The position numbers and the translations under genes were made by a program. From NCBI GenBank assembly GCA_964433755.1, contig CAYSSR010000004.1:124001-188000 (forward strand): a stretch of DNA of 64,000 bases. The letters are read 5' to 3'. Below are positions 60,401 to 64,000 of the stretch, piece after piece. The stretch's first letter is position 1, and every line of letters starts with the position of its first letter. The notes beneath the pieces were generated by a model. That model worked only from the letters and a program-made list of their open reading frames with translations, ran no database searches and was not told the origin of the DNA. The stretch comes from JAUVXJ01 sp964433755. Its GTDB lineage: Bacteria > Chloroflexota > Anaerolineae > UBA7937 > B3-Chlor.

Positions 60401-62075
60401 GCAGCTCCTGGGATCTCCTTTCTTGTTCGTGGTAGAGTCGTGCGTTCTCCAAGGCGATGGCGGCCTGGTTAGCGAAGAGGGTAGCTGATTGGATGTCTTC
60501 ATCGTTGAAGGAACGAGGAGTCCTGCGGTCGATGGTGAGGACTCCCAGTAGTTTGTCCCCGCTCAGCAGGGGCACGCCTAGGGCCGCGCTTATCTCCGCC
60601 TTGTCCACTTGAGGCACTCTTCCAGTCCAGTTGGCGTAATCGTCGATGGCCAGAGGTTGCCGGGTCTCGCAGACCATGCCTGCTACGCCCTGGCCTAGCG
60701 ACAGTCTGATGCCAGAGTAGTCCTTGTTGTATCCGTGGCTGTACTTCATCTCCATCAACTGGCTCTCGTGATCGAAGAGGTCGATAGCCCCCGCCTCGGC
60801 ATCGAGCAACGCGCAGGCCTTTTGGACGATGGTGAGCAGTAGTAGCGAGGGATCGGTCTCAGCCAGGACTTCCAGGGACACGTCGTAGAGAGCAGCAAGT
60901 TGTCTGATCTTGTGTTCCTTGTCCGCGAATAGCCGTGCGTTCTCGATAGCCACCGCTGCGTGGTTGGCGAACCACTCCAGCAGCCAGAGATCGCGGTCGT
61001 TGAACACCTTGGTGCTGTGACGATTGGTGAGGTTGAGTACACCGATGGTCTTTCCTCCCCACTTCATGGGGACGGCTTGTATACTTCTGAGACTCACATC
61101 ATCGTACTTGTGTGAACGGTGCTCCCAGTTCGAGTAGTCCTCGACGGCGAGTGGCTCTCCCGTGAGCAGCACCCGTCCCGAGAGACCCTCACCGGCTTGC
61201 AGCCGGAGGCCTGTGTAGTCCCGGCCAAGATTGTGACTGACCACCAATTCCAGCTCATTCTGATCTGGGCGGTGGAGATACAGAGCGCCTGCCTCGGTTC
61301 CCGACAGAGCTGCCGCACGTTCCACGATGAGGCGTAGCAGTTGTGACAGATCTAGCTGTCTCGTGATGTCCAGCGTTGTCTTGCGGAGAGCTTCCATCTC
61401 GAACACTCTGAGCATTGTGTCCTCGTAGAGGCTGGCTCTCTCAAGTGTCACTGCTGCCTGCTGTGCCATGACCGAAACGATCGGAATCTCCTCTTCGGTG
61501 AGGTCCTCTGACCATACTGTGAGTAGGCCCAGAATGTTCGCGCCAGCGACGAGGGGCGCGGAGATGGCTCGACGTGCGTGGAGGAGCTGGAGCAGCTCGC
61601 TAATTGAATCGGCGGAGAGGTGAGGCAGGATCTCTCTGACACGATCTGCCAGTTGCTGGTCGAAGGCGATCTTGCCATCTCCGATGACCGCTGCGATGGC
61701 GGCGGAAGCATTCGTGGCGAAACTGAATTCGGAGGTCGGACCAAGTATCGCCTCCGCGGCGCGGAGTGTGTCGAGACTCAAGTTGGTGTGTCTCAACACG
61801 ACGTGCGCCTGGTCGTCGTCGAGCAGTCCGAAGAAGCAGAAGAGTCCCTGGTCCCTCAGTTCGTCGCATATCGTCTGCAATGCACGGTCAGGATCGAGGA
61901 GGGCCTGGACTTCCGCCGCTGTCCTGCTGAGGGCTAGAACTCGGTCCTGTGCACGCCACACGACTCTCGCAATGTCAGGCTTGCTGCCTGCCGCCGGCTG
62001 CGGTGGCTCGGGGCCGTGTTCTGCCGCTAGCCGCTCACGAATCAGCTCAGGGCCCTCGTTGTGTGAATGCGTCAT
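57411..62075 (-). CDS. Seven-GAF, PAS, HD-GYP cyclic-di-GMP phosphodiesterase
   Basis: A 1554-residue cytosolic protein. GAF1 (35-235, divergent) is followed by GAF2-GAF7 in steps of about 165 residues up to 1222, each opening with a helix such as ALYDVSLEV and closing QAAIAIENARLY. The PAS domain (1230-1355) precedes HD-GYP (1370-1545) with H1413-D1414 in LVHDIGKIHIP and HHERMDGSGYP. GAF2-GAF5 hold the DYxxW loop. The intact catalytic residues predict hydrolysis of cyclic-di-GMP, controlled by many ligand sites. There is no receiver. The ATG at 62075 is one base after the stop of the GGDEF gene, so synthase and hydrolase are made together. A 33-codon extension overlapping that gene is not real. 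Confidence 0.92.
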   Translation of the reverse strand: MTHSHNEGPELIRERLAAEHGPEPPQPAAGSKPDIARVVWRAQDRVLALSRTAAEVQALLDPDRALQTICDELRDQGLFCFFGLLDDDQAHVVLRHTNLSLDTLRAAEAILGPTSEFSFATNASAAIAAVIGDGKIAFDQQLADRVREILPHLSADSISELLQLLHARRAISAPLVAGANILGLLTVWSEDLTEEEIPIVSVMAQQAAVTLERASLYEDTMLRVFEMEALRKTTLDITRQLDLSQLLRLIVERAAALSGTEAGALYLHRPDQNELELVVSHNLGRDYTGLRLQAGEGLSGRVLLTGEPLAVEDYSNWEHRSHKYDDVSLRSIQAVPMKWGGKTIGVLNLTNRHSTKVFNDRDLWLLEWFANHAAVAIENARLFADKEHKIRQLAALYDVSLEVLAETDPSLLLLTIVQKACALLDAEAGAIDLFDHESQLMEMKYSHGYNKDYSGIRLSLGQGVAGMVCETRQPLAIDDYANWTGRVPQVDKAEISAALGVPLLSGDKLLGVLTIDRRTPRSFNDEDIQSATLFANQAAIALENARLYHEQERRSQELLALYKTSLQVASRLDLQSLLGTIISQAVTLVGGRSGDIYLYRPESQDLVSAASEGMPDDLIGAVLVQGEGMAGRILETRRPLIVDDYESWPGHSEKYSGYGFARVIGVPILYGDSLLGLLVAERGKESPPFADTDQNLLELFAHQAAVAIENSRLFEETRQKADELEALYQVSTEIAAQLELPALLDTIVERAIGLLDANAGGLYLYDSQSQDLELIADQGHTRPRIGSRLALGEGACGRVAESGEPLVVRDYGSWEGRSPHFENEPTGNTLAVPIRRGETLLGAIFVDDNNLDRAFDERDLRLANLFANQAAIAIQNARTVAATERRATELTALREISLQLTQSLDLDTVLNTIVSSSVTLVGASDAHIFLCDQDSDRFTFGSGVWAPGLERVLFKEVRDNGLTANVAKRGEPVIINKAKSSPLFADMVGQDTMMEAIAGFPLKRADKVVGVFNVAFLEPHTFDQDELRVLTLLADQAAIAVENARLYEETERRLKESQTLQEISRLVNSSLEPGQILQTVVEKLASAFGYDMVSIYTMEEEGLRLGAEIGYDPACVIDFIPLSKGVIGRVARSGEAELLPDVTEDPDFLAAAQGVVSEITVPIKKDDQVLGVLNVESTSDSPLTESHFCLLSSLVHQVSVAIQNAQLYQSAQRELAERERAEEALRESEERYRSLFKDSRDAVYITSCDGSLVDVNESFLSLFSIDREDLAHLNMDDLYAQPSARAELEAEIEEKGSVRDYEVKLARLDGTLIDALTSSTLWRDTDGSILGYRGIIRDITDRKRAQEELQRSYLTLRSTLTGTVNALAALAEARDPYTAGHQKRVANLACAMAREIGLSETQIQGIYMAGLVHDIGKIHIPAEILSKPTELTDIERQMIRTHPQTAYDILSTVEFHWPVASAVLQHHERMDGSGYPQGLAKGEILLEARILAVADVVEAMASDRPYRPAHGMEEALAEVEEQAGTLYDWQAVETCLRLFREKGFDLQTDLGPPP

Positions 62076-62076
62076 C

Positions 62077-63981
62077 CTACGCCCCCTGGTGGATTGAGGA
62101 CGGTTGCCCATCGAGCGATGGGACATACCGTTGATGGTTGTCGCGTCCCGCCTTCTTGGCGGCGTACATGGCAATGTCAGCGTGCCTGATCAGGGTGTCT
62201 TTGTCTTCACCGTCTTCCGGGTACACGGCAGTGCCGATGCTGGTGGTGACGACAAGAGTGCGTCCATCGACGGCAACAGGCAGGCGCACCTCCTCGATTA
62301 TGGCCTCGGCCACCGTGTCCACGTCCTCGGCCCGTGCCAAGCCCTCCACCAACACCAAGAACTCGTCGCCTCCCATACGGCAGACTGTGTCACTCTCGCG
62401 CAGCAGGCTTGCGAGCCGTTCACTGACGGCCAGCAATAGCTTGTCTCCCACGCTGTGCCCCAGTGTATCGTTGATGTCCTTGAAGTGATCGAGGTCCAAC
62501 AGCATAACGGCCAGGCCCAGTCGTGCTCGACGTGAGCGAGCGATGGCCAGTCCTAGACGGTCGTTGAATACCGTTCGGTTGGGCAAGCCAGTGAGGTAAT
62601 CGTGGTACGCGAGTTGTCTGATGGTCTCTCCGTCTGCCTTACGTCGAGTGATATCTTGGATGCTACCCTCATTGGTGAGAATGCGTCCGTCCGAGTCCCT
62701 CACGGCGATGACGTTGTCTTCGACCCAAATGGTCGTGCCATCTCGCTTTCGGAGCTGGAGTTCGTATTGAAAGACGACTCCCTCCCGCTCCAGAGTCGCC
62801 TGCTGTACGGAGCGGGCTGCTGCGTCCACGTAGAGGTCTGCCGCGTTCATCGCCAGTAGCGAGTCACGATCCGGGTAGCCCAGCATCTCCACGAGGGCAG
62901 GGTTGGCGTCGATAATGTTGCCCTCCAAGGTGGACCTATAGAGCCCTAGAGGCACATGGTCGAACAGGCTGCGGTATCGTGCTTCGCTCTGGACCAGCGC
63001 TTCCTCGATGAGACTGCGCTCGAGCCAGTAGGAGATCGTCTCGGCGATGGCATCGGTTAGGTCCTGCTCCTCCGGCAGGAGGAACGGCAAGGGGTCAGAG
63101 TAGTGGACCGACAGGCGCCCGCGCTCCTGGCCAGAGACGAGGATCGTGGCATGGAGACCCTGGCTCAGGTCTCCTGCATTCTCGGAGGAGCAGAAACGGC
63201 GACCGTCCAGCTCCAGCACAGCTACGGCAACATCGGGGAACTGCATTCCGAGAACAAGATTCTGTACAGCTCGAGTGCAGAATTGCTCGAGGGGCAACTG
63301 GCCCTGCGTATCTCGGGTGACCGCGTAGAGACTGGTCAGCTCTTTGACGCGCTCACGAAGGGCAACCTCGGCCTTCTCGCGTTCGCAGAGTTCGCGGTGG
63401 GCGGCGTCGTAGAGACGACTGTTCTCCAAGGCGATCATTATCTGGCTGGCGAAGGCGGCGACAGCGGGCACATCGGCATCGGTCAGACCAGTGCCCGCGA
63501 CGGTGAGCAGGCCATGTGGCTCGCCTGATAGGGTGAGAGGTGCGCAGATTGCCTGCCTTATCCCCAGCACCTGCGCCAGGCGATCTGCGAGGGGACGTGC
63601 GGCTAGAGGCAAGGTCTCTCCCAGACTCTCCGCGACAGGCTCAGTGAAGACCGTCTCACCTGCGCTGAGGACACTCTCGAAGAAGCCGCCGGCTACCACA
63701 GGGAAACAGTAGCCTTGGACGGAGAAGCCGAGTGTCTTCTCGGCAGCTTCCATGAGGGTCGATTCGAAGGTCAGATAGGAGAGGGAGAGGTACGCGCCGT
63801 CCTCGGTCAAGGTGAAGATGGCGGCGTGGTGGCCGATTCGCTCAACTTCGTCCAACACCGTACGGTAGACGTCCCTTGGCGTGCGGGCGCGTTGCACAGC
63901 CTGGGCGGCCTGGCTGAGCGCCAACAGTAGTTGATACGCTCGTGAGGCTTCTTTCTCAGCGGCGGTGGTCCGGTCAATCAC
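62077..63981 (-). CDS. GAF-GAF-PAS-GGDEF diguanylate cyclase
   Basis: A 634-residue cytosolic cyclase. GAF (about 20-200), GAF-like module (210-325, with RGRLSVHYSDPLPFLLPEEQ, shared with the kinase at 30.9 kb), PAS (335-450) and GGDEF (455-620). The active site GGDEF (537-541) is intact, and RESD (528-531), five residues upstream, is the product-inhibition I-site. It makes cyclic-di-GMP from two GTP. No EAL domain. The start is the GTG at 63981, which follows an in-frame stop within the window, so the gene is complete. It is co-translated with the HD-GYP protein. Confidence 0.94.
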   Translation of the reverse strand: MIDRTTAAEKEASRAYQLLLALSQAAQAVQRARTPRDVYRTVLDEVERIGHHAAIFTLTEDGAYLSLSYLTFESTLMEAAEKTLGFSVQGYCFPVVAGGFFESVLSAGETVFTEPVAESLGETLPLAARPLADRLAQVLGIRQAICAPLTLSGEPHGLLTVAGTGLTDADVPAVAAFASQIMIALENSRLYDAAHRELCEREKAEVALRERVKELTSLYAVTRDTQGQLPLEQFCTRAVQNLVLGMQFPDVAVAVLELDGRRFCSSENAGDLSQGLHATILVSGQERGRLSVHYSDPLPFLLPEEQDLTDAIAETISYWLERSLIEEALVQSEARYRSLFDHVPLGLYRSTLEGNIIDANPALVEMLGYPDRDSLLAMNAADLYVDAAARSVQQATLEREGVVFQYELQLRKRDGTTIWVEDNVIAVRDSDGRILTNEGSIQDITRRKADGETIRQLAYHDYLTGLPNRTVFNDRLGLAIARSRRARLGLAVMLLDLDHFKDINDTLGHSVGDKLLLAVSERLASLLRESDTVCRMGGDEFLVLVEGLARAEDVDTVAEAIIEEVRLPVAVDGRTLVVTTSIGTAVYPEDGEDKDTLIRHADIAMYAAKKAGRDNHQRYVPSLDGQPSSIHQGA

Positions 63982-64000
63982 TCCCCGTATCCTTCAGGGT

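Overview
The window is GC-rich bacterial DNA, densely coded, with ordinary sigma70-like promoters. The gene mix suggests a member of the Chloroflexota or a similar environmental lineage: many cytosolic GAF/PAS histidine kinases, slipin/NfeD, the lipid-module proteins and two decayed transposase copies. That placement is inference, because there is no rRNA or marker tree to test it. I saw no tRNA, rRNA, CRISPR array or phage genes.

Left part (0-14 kb): pyrG on the minus strand; a very large membrane protein fusing an APC permease, two UspA domains and a DUF389 domain; a minus-strand NfeD-slipin-small protein operon; an OmpR-type two-component pair; and a 1184-residue PAS/GAF kinase. Next comes an insertion sequence remnant whose outer end abuts, and probably supplies the -35 box of, the promoter of a three-gene glyoxylate cassette (14.7-18.2 kb). 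The cassette encodes an alanine-glyoxylate type aminotransferase, a GlcD-type FAD oxidase and a DapA-superfamily aldolase that resembles 4-hydroxy-2-oxoglutarate aldolase.

Centre (18.4-34.5 kb): a same-strand run of nine signalling genes. There are five histidine kinases (two carrying a receiver), three receiver-only proteins, one NarL-type regulator and one receiver-PAS-HD-GYP protein. Several genes overlap by a few bases. Only one member has a DNA-binding domain, so most signal output is probably by protein contact or cyclic-di-GMP.

Branched-chain amino acid operon (46.6 to 34.6 kb, minus strand): ilvB-ilvN-ilvC-leuA-(small ORF)-leuC-leuD-cimA-leuB-ilvD. CimA next to LeuA implies isoleucine made from citramalate, without threonine. 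A near-consensus promoter is followed by a previously unannotated 42-codon leader peptide very rich in Ile/Val/Leu codons, an 8-bp antiterminator pairing and a GC-rich terminator. This is a complete-looking transcription attenuator.

Right part (46.6-64 kb): a lipoprotein plus metallo-beta-lactamase-fold pair behind a second copy of the same insertion sequence; a secreted alpha/beta hydrolase; and an envelope-lipid group (AP-superfamily phosphodiesterase, flippase-like membrane protein, MGDG-synthase-type glycosyltransferase, bPH2 protein, nearby GalE-like epimerase). Last is a bicistronic cyclic-di-GMP pair: a GGDEF synthase with an intact I-site, and a giant seven-GAF HD-GYP phosphodiesterase.
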